Assembly (NCBI GenBank): GCA_964543855.1
Contig: CAZJAD010000019.1
Span: 1-27,734 of the forward strand
Length of the DNA: 27,734 nt
Origin: CAZJAD01 sp964543855
GTDB taxonomy: Bacteria; Electryoneota; RPQS01; DYHQ01
Direction of reading: 5' to 3'
Shown here: positions 18,301 to 24,380 of the stretch, piece by piece
How the letters are laid out: every line of letters starts with the position of its first letter
Numbering within the stretch: the first letter of the stretch is position 1
Translations under genes and position numbers: made by a program
The notes under the pieces: generated by a model
Seen by the model: only the letters and a program-made list of their open reading frames with translations
The model's database searches: none
What the model was told of the DNA's origin: nothing

Positions 18301-19366
18301 TGTCGCAAATAGTGCAATTGTCAAAGGTTGGCGAAGAATCCTGGCAAAATACCCCGCCGCCATCCTGATCAGCCCTGTTGGCATCGATCGAACAATTCGT
18401 AAAGTTCGTCGAAGAAGAATAGCAAAACACTCCACCACCATTGTAATAGCAATAGTTGCTGTCTATTGTACAAGTTGTGAAGGTTGCTGAAGAATACCTG
18501 CAACACATCCCGCCGCCATACTGGTTATCCGCTGAGTTACTGTTAATCGCACAATCGGTAAAAGTCGGCGCAGAATTCTCGCAAAACACCCCGCCACCGT
18601 AATGAGAGGCTGAATTGTCATTGATGTCGCAATTCGTGAAGGTCGGCGAAGAATCACTCTGACAAGAAATCCCGCCACCATCGCTAACGGCTGTATTGTC
18701 GCTAATCGTGCAATTTGTGAAGGTGGGTGATAAGGAATTCACACAATGCACCCCACCTCCATCATCACCGGACATATTGTCGCTGATGATGCAGTCCGTC
18801 AAGGTCGCTGTGGACGAATTGAAAAGCACACCACCGCCATCGTTCCCTGACGAGTTGCCGCTGATGGTGCAATTCGTGAAGGTCGCCGACGAGGAAAGGC
18901 AATAAACCCCACCGCCGTAATTCGCCTCGTTGTTTCGGATGACACAATGAGTGAATGCCGGAGAAGATTCATAGCAATACGCTCCACCGCCGCTACTGCC
19001 CCAACCGCCGGTCGCGTAACCGTATTCGATGAGGCAATAAGCCAATTGGCTGCCGGAACTACCTGCATGATCGAAGAACAAACGGCGCCAGCGGTCAGGA
19101 TTGGCCGTGGTGTCGGTCGTGAAAATGATGGAATCGGTGTCGGTCCCCACAGCTAAGAGTGTTCCGTAGATGGCGAAAACATAAGCGCTGTCGAAGTGGA
19201 AAGTCGTGCCAGGCATGAGCGTCAGAGTGCTGTCCTCTGCAACGGAAATGCTTCCGATGATGTGATAGGTCCCCGGCCCCAGCGTGCCGCTGAGCGGCCC
19301 GGAAAGCTGGCCAAAGCTCACCTGCGCGCAGGCGAGGAGAAACAGAATCGTCACGAACTTTTTCAT
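15302..19366 (-). CDS. Secreted right-handed beta-helix protein with duplicated architecture and T9SS sorting tail
   Basis: 1354 residues from ATG 19366 (MKKFVTILFLLACAQVSFGQ, a clear signal peptide; GGGGAG seven bases upstream). Two parallel beta-helix blocks are built from 26-28-residue coils of the form TFTNCTISDN...DGGGVYC: about 12 coils in the first block and about 9 in the second. Each block ends in a near-identical linker (DPMFVDTAANDYHLL, GSPC(I/V)DAGDP). An ASH/HYDIN-like beta domain (SLDFGEVLYRRDSTLSFWI) joins the blocks. An FN3-like domain (TYWWRVKAFDTQDN) and a Por-secretion tail (YQNYPNPFNPTTVIRYDV to KLVLLK) finish the chain. It is presumably a surface-anchored adhesin or polysaccharide-interacting protein; no catalytic residues can be identified. 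It is upstream of and probably co-transcribed with the TonB-dependent receptor. Confidence 0.9.
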   Translation of the reverse strand: MKKFVTILFLLACAQVSFGQLSGPLSGTLGPGTYHIIGSISVAEDSTLTLMPGTTFHFDSAYVFAIYGTLLAVGTDTDSIIFTTDTTANPDRWRRLFFDHAGSSGSQLAYCLIEYGYATGGWGSSGGGAYCYESSPAFTHCVIRNNEANYGGGVYCLSSSATFTNCTISGNSSGNDGGGVLFNSSTATLTDCIISDNMSGDDGGGVHCVNSLSPTFTNCTISDNTAVSDGGGISCQSDSSPTFTNCDINDNSASHYGGGVFCENSAPTFTDCAINSNSADNQYGGGMCCRYSSATFTTCTIDSNYCYYNGGGVFCYSSSTNFTNCSIDANRADQDGGGVFCQDSSPTFDNCTICDNYSDRDGGGLNCYTDSSPLVTNCTISDNIAIQRGGGVHCWETTANFVHCAIFDNFSDDDAGGVFTSHGSPVFTNCTISNNTADDLGDAVLCQFATPTFNSTTITFSDDYGIWFWSADGCQVHHCNIFADGGADIGFANGDPSHGPPGIGELVTTNANDDSSDIYLNIMLDPMFVDTAANDYHLLEGSPCIDAGDPTLLPDPDGTIVEIGTFYFPQEPPSYTLSPDSLDFGEVLYRRDSTLSFWIHNPTQEILSAAGIRATDTLIFHANPTSAQIPPQDSVEIELTFTPRRNISYLDSVQIAFAGLDEVDVVIVHGTGIYDCHVLDGPVSGTLSMDCNPYYVAGTITVEEDDTLVIDAGVEVIFDSYCQFIVNGLLMAMGTEQDSIYFTCDTLFNPDRWGGIRFPNAHDSCRLEYCVIEYGRAEGQYPDGPGGGVFCESSSPAFAYCTIRDNWAEDGGGVYCNNQPSPTFTYCAISDNVSDHFGGGVYCAGGSSSPSFLNCTISDNSASGDAGGLYCSSASPILTNCTVSGNSAGSDGGGICLYGASSTPTFTGCTISGNSAIDHGGGLQCTGNASPYLESCTIHDNTTGNDGGGFFGSHSSSSFVGGNISDNSSGDEGGGVYGTYCSLTFTECTITDNASVHGGGGVFIRSDTSTTFTHCTISGNASGEGGGVYCASSSPTFNSTIVSFSEGDGILFNLSPECLFEYCDVYGNTMADIGFVDDDPSHGPADIGQLAMTNANGDSCDTYYNIFLDPMFVDTAANDYHLLTGSPCVDAGDPDLPLDPDGTVTDIGAFYFQSNPPSPFNLLSPANGDTVDTLAVVFIWETSSDPDPGDSIAFYRVYLALDSAFSTGLDSQEVGTAELAWDDLVDGQTYWWRVKAFDTQDNGTFSNQTWSFTSVASAISGEAVQLPTEFALYQNYPNPFNPTTVIRYDVKQTGLVSLKVFDILGREVTTLVHGTIQAGAHTISWDASGLPSGIYLCQMEAPGFEHTRKLVLLK
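16255..17075 (-). repeat. Second block of beta-helix coil repeats (about 9 units)
   Basis: Degenerate tandem repeats of roughly 78-84 bp inside the beta-helix gene, each encoding a C-T-I-S-x-N strand and a GGGVYC turn. They are coding and protein-driven: base identity between units is only partial while the turn residues stay fixed. Confidence 0.75.
18005..19060 (-). repeat. First block of beta-helix coil repeats (about 12 units)
   Basis: Same 26-28-residue coil unit as the second block. The linker following this block (ADIGFANGDPSHGPPGIGEL) is closely matched by the one after the second block (ADIGFVDDDPSHGPADIGQL). The gene therefore probably arose by duplication of a whole helix-plus-linker module. 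Confidence 0.75.
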
Positions 19367-19505
19367 TGCTTGACTCCCCGTAGGTTCTGTTATTGCAGGC
19401 CGGTGTTGCGAGACCTGCCCCGATGTGTGCATTTGATCAGCGGTCAAGAACAGATACTGCGCCCATCTGTCGATTGTGGGATGAGGGCACTCATGCGAGC
19501 GGTGC

Positions 19506-19943
19506 TCACGCGCGGTTCATCTTCACCGTGATGTCCAGCCGCGTGCCGACGCCGGGCGTCGACTCGATGTGGAACTCGTCGGAGTTGTCTTTGATGTTGG
19601 GCAGGCCCATGCCGAGGCCGAAACCCATGGAGCGCATCCAGTCCGTCGAAGTCGAATAGCCGGGCTGCATCGCCAATTCGATGTCCTCGATGCCCTGTCC
19701 TTTATCCTCAAAGATTATATGCACGGTGTCTTCGGTGACGGTGAGTTCAACCGTTCCCTTGTCGGCATACATCACTTGATTCATTTCCGCTTCGAAAGAA
19801 GCTCGGGCGACGCGACGAGCTGTGGCACCATCTACGCCGATTTCCATGAGCAGCGTCTTGATCTCGGTTGAGACATCGCCGGCGTTTTCGAAGTCGCCTC
19901 CTGTAATCTGGAAGGAGCGCCTGAGAAGTTCTGTCTGGGCCAT
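19506..19943 (-). CDS. HATPase-domain regulator (anti-sigma factor / serine kinase type)
   Basis: 145 residues from ATG 19943. It has the GHKL ATPase fold of RsbW/SpoIIAB-type proteins: N-box FEAEMNQVMYA, G1 box EDKGQGIEDIEL and glycine-rich lid GFGLGMGLPNI, followed by SDEFHIESTPGVGTRLDITV. This subgroup, with a helical N-terminus before the N-box, is one I recall next to HydS-type hydrogenase and NuoE/F genes in anaerobes, which fits the redox operon on the same strand about 7 kb downstream. Partners would be an anti-sigma antagonist or a sigma factor; none is visible here. A promoter at 19976-20004 places the transcript start near 19969, favouring ATG 19943 over the in-frame TTG at 19967. 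The SD is weak (GAGG, four bases away). Confidence 0.85.
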   Translation of the reverse strand: MAQTELLRRSFQITGGDFENAGDVSTEIKTLLMEIGVDGATARRVARASFEAEMNQVMYADKGTVELTVTEDTVHIIFEDKGQGIEDIELAMQPGYSTSTDWMRSMGFGLGMGLPNIKDNSDEFHIESTPGVGTRLDITVKMNRA

Positions 19944-19975
19944 TTGCCTCGTGAATCGTTTCTCCAAAGAATAAT

Positions 19976-20004
19976 AACTTAATAAATTTCCTGCAATATA
20001 TCAA
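19976..20004 (-). promoter_or_regulatory. Predicted promoter of the HATPase gene
   Basis: On the minus strand there is TTGATA (20004-19999), a 17-base spacer and TAAGTT (19981-19976), in an AT-rich segment. It gives a leader of about 26 bases to ATG 19943. Confidence 0.4.
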
Positions 20005-20210
20005 GCATCGTCTCGGTAGTCGATTCGCTCTGGATTTGGTGTAACTTACATGTTTTTCATGCCTTCAGACGACCGAGTGCTGCCTGAGAGGTCACCCGGT
20101 CTCTCCGGCTATTTCTTGCTTCTTCCGGCTGCTTCTGTTTCTTAGGCGATCTCAGGCGGTGATTCTGGTATTGAGCATCTTATTTCTTTTATCTATTGTC
20201 ATCACTTTAC

Positions 20211-20239
20211 TTGACTTTTAGACCCTTTTTGTGTAACTT
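20211..20239 (+). promoter_or_regulatory. Predicted promoter of the Rrf2-family gene
   Basis: TTGACT (20211-20216), a 17-base spacer and TAACTT (20234-20239). The transcript would begin near 20246, leaving a 100-base leader in which an autoregulatory site could lie. Confidence 0.45.
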
Positions 20240-20345
20240 TTCTCAGGGGGTAGCGTAGGGGAGTTTCAAAGAGGTCCTTGGCGGCTTGCCGAGACTTCTT
20301 CGGATTGCCGTTGTGAGTTCCAGTTCTTTGTGAGGAGTTCCGGAC

Positions 20346-20783
20346 ATGCTGCAAGTCACCTCCGGTAGTGATTACGGGCTCCGAGGGGTCATCTACCTTG
20401 CCCTCCGATCGCCCAGGGGCACCATGCTCATCAGTGAGATCGCTTCGGCCGAGGAGATTCCCGAGAGCTATCTGGCCAAGATATTCCAAGGTTTGACGCG
20501 GCAGGGGATTCTCCGTTCCACCCGTGGCGTCGGCGGTGGATTCTCGCTGGCTCGGCGGCCCGACCGAATCACCTTGAAGGACATCGTGATGGCCTGCGAG
20601 GGGCCCATTCTCGTTGCGCGGTGCCTGCCCGATGCCGAGCAATGCGATAAGAAAGACATCTGTGGGATGTGCTATGTTTGGGAGAAGCTGCAGGATTGTA
20701 TCGTATCAACACTGGAGCTCACTACGATCCAGGATATCCTCAATGTCATCGCAGAGCGGAAGGCAAAGCAGGAAGTGATGTGA
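20346..20783 (+). CDS. Rrf2-family transcriptional regulator, probably Fe-S sensing
   Basis: 145-residue winged-helix regulator. It shows the N-terminal SGSDYGLRGVIYLA, the recognition region ESYLAKIFQGL, and the family hallmark RGVGGGFSLAR (60-70). The effector segment has Cys93, Cys100 and Cys106 in IscR-like spacing, plus Cys109, so a 2Fe-2S or 4Fe-4S cluster is likely and the protein probably reports redox or Fe-S status. The start ATG (20346) has GAGGAG eight bases upstream. It is divergent from the HATPase gene and shares its upstream region, which makes that gene, and possibly the redox genes, candidate targets. The next gene starts three bases after its stop. Confidence 0.92.
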   Translation: MLQVTSGSDYGLRGVIYLALRSPRGTMLISEIASAEEIPESYLAKIFQGLTRQGILRSTRGVGGGFSLARRPDRITLKDIVMACEGPILVARCLPDAEQCDKKDICGMCYVWEKLQDCIVSTLELTTIQDILNVIAERKAKQEVM

Positions 20784-20786
20784 GAC

Positions 20787-21101
20787 ATGGAGAATCAGAA
20801 TTTCTGGAAGACCGTGAAGGATACGGTGCGCGGAAGCATGAAGGAAGTTCAGGAGCGGGGAGAAGCGCTGGCGCATCAGGGTCGACTACGGCTTGACATT
20901 TTCAATATGCAGAGGCGTCACGACCGGTTGCTTGAATCCTTAGGGAGGGTTTACGCGAATCGCGTGCAGGAAGGGCGGTCGGTTCTGCCGGACGATGCGG
21001 AGATGTCAGCCATGTTGGCCGAAATCCAGAAGACGGAATCGGAACTGGCGGAGCTACGAGAAGAGCTGCGCCAGGCCACTGGTAAAGCGCCGGACTCATA
21101 A
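20787..21101 (+). CDS. Small charged coiled-coil protein coupled to the Rrf2 gene
   Basis: 104 residues, mostly helical and highly charged (KEVQERGEALAHQGRLRLD, then heptad-like stretches EIQKTESELAELREELRQA). It has no cysteines, no signal peptide and no membrane span. ATG 20787 follows the Rrf2 stop by three bases, so it is co-translated with the regulator. No function is recognised. It resembles the small 'hypothetical, coiled-coil' partners found beside many regulators and may modulate Rrf2 or act in membrane or envelope stress. Confidence 0.8.
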   Translation: MENQNFWKTVKDTVRGSMKEVQERGEALAHQGRLRLDIFNMQRRHDRLLESLGRVYANRVQEGRSVLPDDAEMSAMLAEIQKTESELAELREELRQATGKAPDS

Positions 21102-21118
21102 GCACGCCGGTGCTCTTT
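21101..21118 (+). terminator. Weak hairpin after the coiled-coil gene
   Basis: AGCAC (21101-21105) and GTGCT (21110-21114) pair around GCCG and are followed by CTTTG. The stem is short and the T-run poor, so termination here would be partial at best. Confidence 0.25.
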
Positions 21119-21235
21119 GTCTGTCCCTCGTTGTCCTGTCAATCCGCATACAGGCCGTTCACCCAGCCCCCTTGAGACCCTCGAAATCCAGCATTCTCTC
21201 CTGCCTTCTGAATTCACCGTTTTTGTCTGACAAAT

Positions 21236-21264
21236 TTGCATCGTGCCATGTTGTTTGCTATATT
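21236..21264 (+). promoter_or_regulatory. Predicted tyrA promoter
   Basis: TTGCAT (21236-21241), a 17-base spacer and TATATT (21259-21264), giving a leader of about 26 bases to the GTG start at 21297. The surrounding bases are markedly more AT-rich than the flanking genes. Confidence 0.5.
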
Positions 21265-21296
21265 ACTGCGTTTGATCAAATCCGGGAAGTCTTCTG

Positions 21297-22469
21297 GTGA
21301 ATTCAGACACGCCGCAGGATTCAATCGTTTCCGACGCTGAAGCGCTGACCTTGCCCAAGGCAGAGGAGGCTCAGACCGACGAATTCGAGACGATCGCCAT
21401 CATTGGCGTAGGCATGATCGGGGGTTCGATCGGGTTGGCTCTGCGCGAGTCGGGGTTTCGTGGCCAAATCACGGGCCTGGACAAGAAAGAGGTCCTCGAC
21501 GAAGCGCTGGATCTCGGTGCTATTGACCGGGCGGTTGGAGATCTGGCGGAAGCGGTGCCGTCGGCGGACCTGGTGGTCATGGCAACGCCGGTCCTGGAGA
21601 CGCTAAAGCTTCTTCCGACCGTTTTGAAGACCGTGCAGTCCGGCAAAATCGTGACCGACACCGGTGGGACGAAAGCGGAAGTCTGTGAGCTGGCATCTCG
21701 GACGCAGAATGCTCGCGGCGTCTTCATCGGAGGGCATCCCCTGACCGGTTCGGCGCGCAGCGGACTGAGCAACGCCCGAGCCGAGCTCTTCGCCAGCGCT
21801 TACTATGTCCTGACGCCGAACGAAAAGACCGGCGACTATCAGCTCGAATCCTTGAAATGGTGGGTGCGGCGGCTTGGTGCTCTCCCGCTCGTCCTTGATC
21901 CTGCGCAGCATGACCGATTAGTGGCCAATATCAGCCATCTCCCATTGCTCGTGGCGCTCGCACTCACCGAAAGCGCTGGAGACATCGCCCACGCTCACCC
22001 GGTTCTCTATAGACTGGTCTTGGGTGATTTCCGTGAAATGACGCGGATGTCCGAGAGCACCTATGATGCGTGGGAAGGGTTGCTCCAGACCAACAAAGAG
22101 GAAATCCTGAAGGCGATTGCGAGCCTGCGGAAGTCACTGAAAAGCTATGAAGCGCAGCTGAAGCAGAACGACCTGACCGAGAGCTTCCGGCGGGCCCATT
22201 CCTTTCGAAGCCGCATGATGCGCCACAGCTTCGGTCTTTGGGACGCCCGCTGCGAACTTATTGTCACAGCTCCCGATCGGCCGGGCACCTTCGCCCGCAT
22301 CACCGGCTTGCTTGCGGATCATGACATCACCATCCGTGACCTGCGCGTGATTTTTGTGCGAGAGACTCATGGAGGAACCGTGCGCCTCGTCGTTGCGTCT
22401 CCGTCGGAAGCCGAGCTGGCGCTAAAGCTTCTCAAAGAAGATGGGTTCGATGCGCACCTGAGGGAATGA
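21297..22469 (+). CDS. tyrA: Prephenate dehydrogenase with C-terminal ACT domain
   Basis: 390-residue tyrosine-pathway enzyme: prephenate + NAD(P)+ to 4-hydroxyphenylpyruvate. After a variable 30-residue lead comes the nucleotide-binding loop IAIIGVGMIGGSIGLAL (33-49), then ATPVLE and TDTGGTK. The substrate-site GGHPLTGSARSG carries the catalytic His, and ISHLPLLVALAL lies in the helical dimerisation region. Residues about 308-390 form an ACT domain (IVTAPDRPGTFARITGLL), the usual site of tyrosine feedback control. No chorismate mutase domain is fused. The start is GTG 21297 with GGAAG eight bases upstream; a promoter and a downstream terminator make it a single-gene transcript. Confidence 0.93.
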   Translation: MNSDTPQDSIVSDAEALTLPKAEEAQTDEFETIAIIGVGMIGGSIGLALRESGFRGQITGLDKKEVLDEALDLGAIDRAVGDLAEAVPSADLVVMATPVLETLKLLPTVLKTVQSGKIVTDTGGTKAEVCELASRTQNARGVFIGGHPLTGSARSGLSNARAELFASAYYVLTPNEKTGDYQLESLKWWVRRLGALPLVLDPAQHDRLVANISHLPLLVALALTESAGDIAHAHPVLYRLVLGDFREMTRMSESTYDAWEGLLQTNKEEILKAIASLRKSLKSYEAQLKQNDLTESFRRAHSFRSRMMRHSFGLWDARCELIVTAPDRPGTFARITGLLADHDITIRDLRVIFVRETHGGTVRLVVASPSEAELALKLLKEDGFDAHLRE

Positions 22470-22477
22470 AGTGGCTG

Positions 22478-22510
22478 CCCGCAGGAGCACACTACCTGCG
22501 GCCTGTTTTT
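22478..22510 (+). terminator. Intrinsic terminator after tyrA
   Basis: CCGCAGG (22479-22485) pairs with CCTGCGG (22495-22501) across a nine-base loop and is followed by CCTG and five Ts (22506-22510). It ends only a few bases before the next gene. Confidence 0.65.
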
Positions 22511-22517
22511 CGTTAGC

Positions 22518-23336
22518 ATGCGGAAGTGCTGGAGGAGCTTAAGAACGCGCGTCGGTTTTTTGCAGACATCGCCTCGTTTTGGGGCTGTCGAGACGAATCG
22601 CGAGCAGGTCGAGGAGCTGCTGAGCGGTCAAACGGCGGATTTGTGGATCCTGCCGGAGCTCGCTCTGACGGGCTACGACTTTCTCGATGTTGCGGAGTTG
22701 CGCCGGTTCGCCGAGGAAGTTCCGGGTGGCGAGACGACGGCGTGGCTGCGTGAGCTGGCGGCGAAGCACGCTGCCACTTTCGTGATGGGACTGGCGGAAG
22801 TCGCGGGCGATCGCGTTTTCAACACCGCCGTCGTTGTGTGCCCAGAGGGTTTCGTCGGGCGCTATCGGAAGCTGCACCTCTTCGACCGCGAAAAAGAGCT
22901 TTTTGAGCCGGGTGACGAACCGGTTCCGGTCTTCACGCTTGGAGCCGTTCGGATCGGAGTGATGATCTGCTTCGACTGGATATTTCCCGAGCTCGCCCGG
23001 ACGCTGGCGTTGCGCGGCGCTCAGATTATCTGCCATCCATCGAATCTCATGCTTCCCTTTTGCCAGAAGGCGATGTTCGCGCGTTCGGTGGAGAACGGCG
23101 TTTTCACGATCACCGCCAATCGCGTCGGCGTGGAGAATCGGGCGGGTCGGGAGGTTGTATTCAACGGGGCCAGCCAGATTCTGAGCCCGCAAGGAGACAT
23201 AATTGCCAAGGCAGGCAGCGACACGGTGGAAGCAAAGGTTGCCGACATCGAGCCCGCAGATGCGCTGCACAAGAAAGTGACGCCACACAACCATCTCTTC
23301 CACGACCGCCGCCCGGCATTCTACGGGCTGGATTAG
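22518..23336 (+). CDS. Carbon-nitrogen hydrolase (nitrilase superfamily)
   Basis: Cytoplasmic amidase/omega-amidase-like hydrolase with the Glu-Lys-Cys triad: Glu47 (LPELALTGY), Lys118 (YRKLHLF) and Cys151 (MICFDWIFPE), numbered from ATG 22518. The usual conserved FNGASQILSPQG and the C-terminal HNHLFHDRRP are present. The substrate is not evident. The start is odd. ATG 22518 has no ribosome binding site. A strong GGAGGAG (22531-22537) lies seven bases before ACG 22545, which is followed by RVGFLQTSPRFG, exactly where the family normally begins (M-R-V-G...). Coordinates given are the longest conventional ORF; the start I favour is 22545, giving 263 residues. The next gene follows after 29 bases. 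Confidence 0.9.
   Translation: MRKCWRSLRTRVGFLQTSPRFGAVETNREQVEELLSGQTADLWILPELALTGYDFLDVAELRRFAEEVPGGETTAWLRELAAKHAATFVMGLAEVAGDRVFNTAVVVCPEGFVGRYRKLHLFDREKELFEPGDEPVPVFTLGAVRIGVMICFDWIFPELARTLALRGAQIICHPSNLMLPFCQKAMFARSVENGVFTITANRVGVENRAGREVVFNGASQILSPQGDIIAKAGSDTVEAKVADIEPADALHKKVTPHNHLFHDRRPAFYGLD
22531..22537 (+). promoter_or_regulatory. Strong ribosome binding site pointing to an ACG start
   Basis: GGAGGAG with a seven-base spacer to ACG 22545 of the nitrilase-family gene. No ATG, GTG or TTG in the gene's frame lies at the right distance downstream. Confidence 0.6.
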
Positions 23337-23365
23337 GCCAAGGGAACAGGGGCGGGTAAGGTCAA

Positions 23366-23740
23366 ATGAGTGATTATAGAGGCAGACATCGTATTGTGAC
23401 AATTGTGCGGTGGATTGCCAGAATCGGGAGTGCGGTGTATCTGGCGATCTTCCTGCTATTCTTTATTAGTTATGCTCTCTTTCCCTCACAGGAGACAAAC
23501 GCGATGACCTTCCGTGAGGGGGTCGGAATGGTGTTTGTTCTTGTCTATTTGGCGGCTTTGATTCTGGCTTGGAAATGGGAAGGACTGGGAGGTCTGATTG
23601 CAGTCGGCTGCACGATTGGTTTCTCCGTGACGATTGAAGAGTATTCCCTGCTGATCGTGATTATGGCTGCGCCAGCCCTCTTGTTTCTTGTCTGCTGGCT
23701 TCTGTCGCGTGGTCTCCGCGAGACAAAAGCAACGGGTTGA
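23366..23740 (+). CDS. Small integral membrane protein, four predicted helices
   Basis: 124 residues with a basic N-terminus (MSDYRGRHRIVTIVRWIAR) and four hydrophobic spans, at about 20-40, 53-67, 73-88 and 92-113. The WKWEGLGGLI turn between spans is a feature I associate with small uncharacterised membrane proteins (DUF7670-like; not verified). No catalytic or metal-binding residues stand out. AAGG precedes ATG 23366 by four bases. It may be co-transcribed with the hydrolase 29 bases upstream. Base composition is slightly more AT-rich than in its neighbours. Confidence 0.75.
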   Translation: MSDYRGRHRIVTIVRWIARIGSAVYLAIFLLFFISYALFPSQETNAMTFREGVGMVFVLVYLAALILAWKWEGLGGLIAVGCTIGFSVTIEEYSLLIVIMAAPALLFLVCWLLSRGLRETKATG

Positions 23741-23783
23741 CCTCCTCACGGGCAGATGATGCTCAAGAGGTCGAGTAGCCGGA

Positions 23784-23812
23784 TTGTGAACGCGAGTTCC
23801 TCTTAACATAGT
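23784..23812 (+). promoter_or_regulatory. Possible promoter of the CBS-domain gene
   Basis: TTGTGA (23784-23789), a 17-base spacer and CATAGT (23807-23812), about 37 bases before ATG 23849. The -10 match is mediocre. Confidence 0.3.
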
Positions 23813-23848
23813 CGGAAATCACACTCGATAAACTCAGAAGGATTTTCT

Positions 23849-24289
23849 ATGAAAATCAAAGACATCCTGCGAGAGAAGGGTGCCACGGTGCACACGATTG
23901 GCCCGGACCGTTTGATTTCGGAGGCGATTACACGGTTGAACAAATATCACATCGGCGCGTTGATGGTTGTTGATGAAAAAGAGGCTATCCGAGGGATTAT
24001 CACCGAGCGGGATATCCTGCGCCTCTGTGAAACGCGCGCGGGCGCGCTCGGACACATAACCGTCGGCCAAGAAATGACCCGGGATGTGCTCGTCGGCGTA
24101 CCCGACGACGACCTGAACTATGTCGTGAATGTCATGACCGAGAATCACATTCGGCACCTTCCTATCGTTTCTGAGGGCCGTCTGGCAGGCATGGTTTCGA
24201 TCGGCGATGTTCTGAAGGCGAGGCTCGAGCAATCTGAGTTCCACGCCCGCCATCTGCACGACTATATCACGGGGAAATATCCGGGCTAA
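23849..24289 (+). CDS. Two-CBS-domain protein
   Basis: 146 residues consisting of a tandem CBS (Bateman) module: first domain about 1-68 (MKIKDILREKG, GALMVVDEKEAIRGIITERD), second about 72-140 (VGQEMTRDVLVGVPDD, RHLPIVSEGRLAGMVSIGDV). Such stand-alone pairs bind adenine nucleotides and regulate partner enzymes or transporters. The ligand and partner are not evident here. The ITERDI and SIGDVL phosphate-binding signatures suggest AMP/ATP binding. AAGGA lies six bases before ATG 23849. A long open frame on the opposite strand across this gene is only its shadow. Confidence 0.9.
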   Translation: MKIKDILREKGATVHTIGPDRLISEAITRLNKYHIGALMVVDEKEAIRGIITERDILRLCETRAGALGHITVGQEMTRDVLVGVPDDDLNYVVNVMTENHIRHLPIVSEGRLAGMVSIGDVLKARLEQSEFHARHLHDYITGKYPG

Positions 24290-24380
24290 GGTATGTCGTT
24301 CACAATCACGCTGATGTCTTCTCCGTTGAGGCTGACCCGGCCGGAGGGGTTGGCCTCTCCTTTTGTCAATCGGGGCTGTG

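Larger units (their letters stand above)
19968..20345. other. Divergent intergenic region between the HATPase and Rrf2 genes
   Basis: 378 bases without a credible gene. It holds a promoter facing each way (19976-20004 minus, 20211-20239 plus) and a roughly 100-base leader before the Rrf2 gene. Near its middle lie pyrimidine-rich tracts and a short GAGAG/CTCTC dyad around 20080-20100. It is the natural place for Rrf2 binding sites, but I could not pick out a convincing operator. Confidence 0.6.

Noticed and set aside
15955..19156. Regular repeat spacing suggestive of a CRISPR array or satellite
   Set aside because: The units are about 80 bp, degenerate at base level and keep a protein pattern (GGGVYC, NCTISDN); they are coding beta-helix coils.
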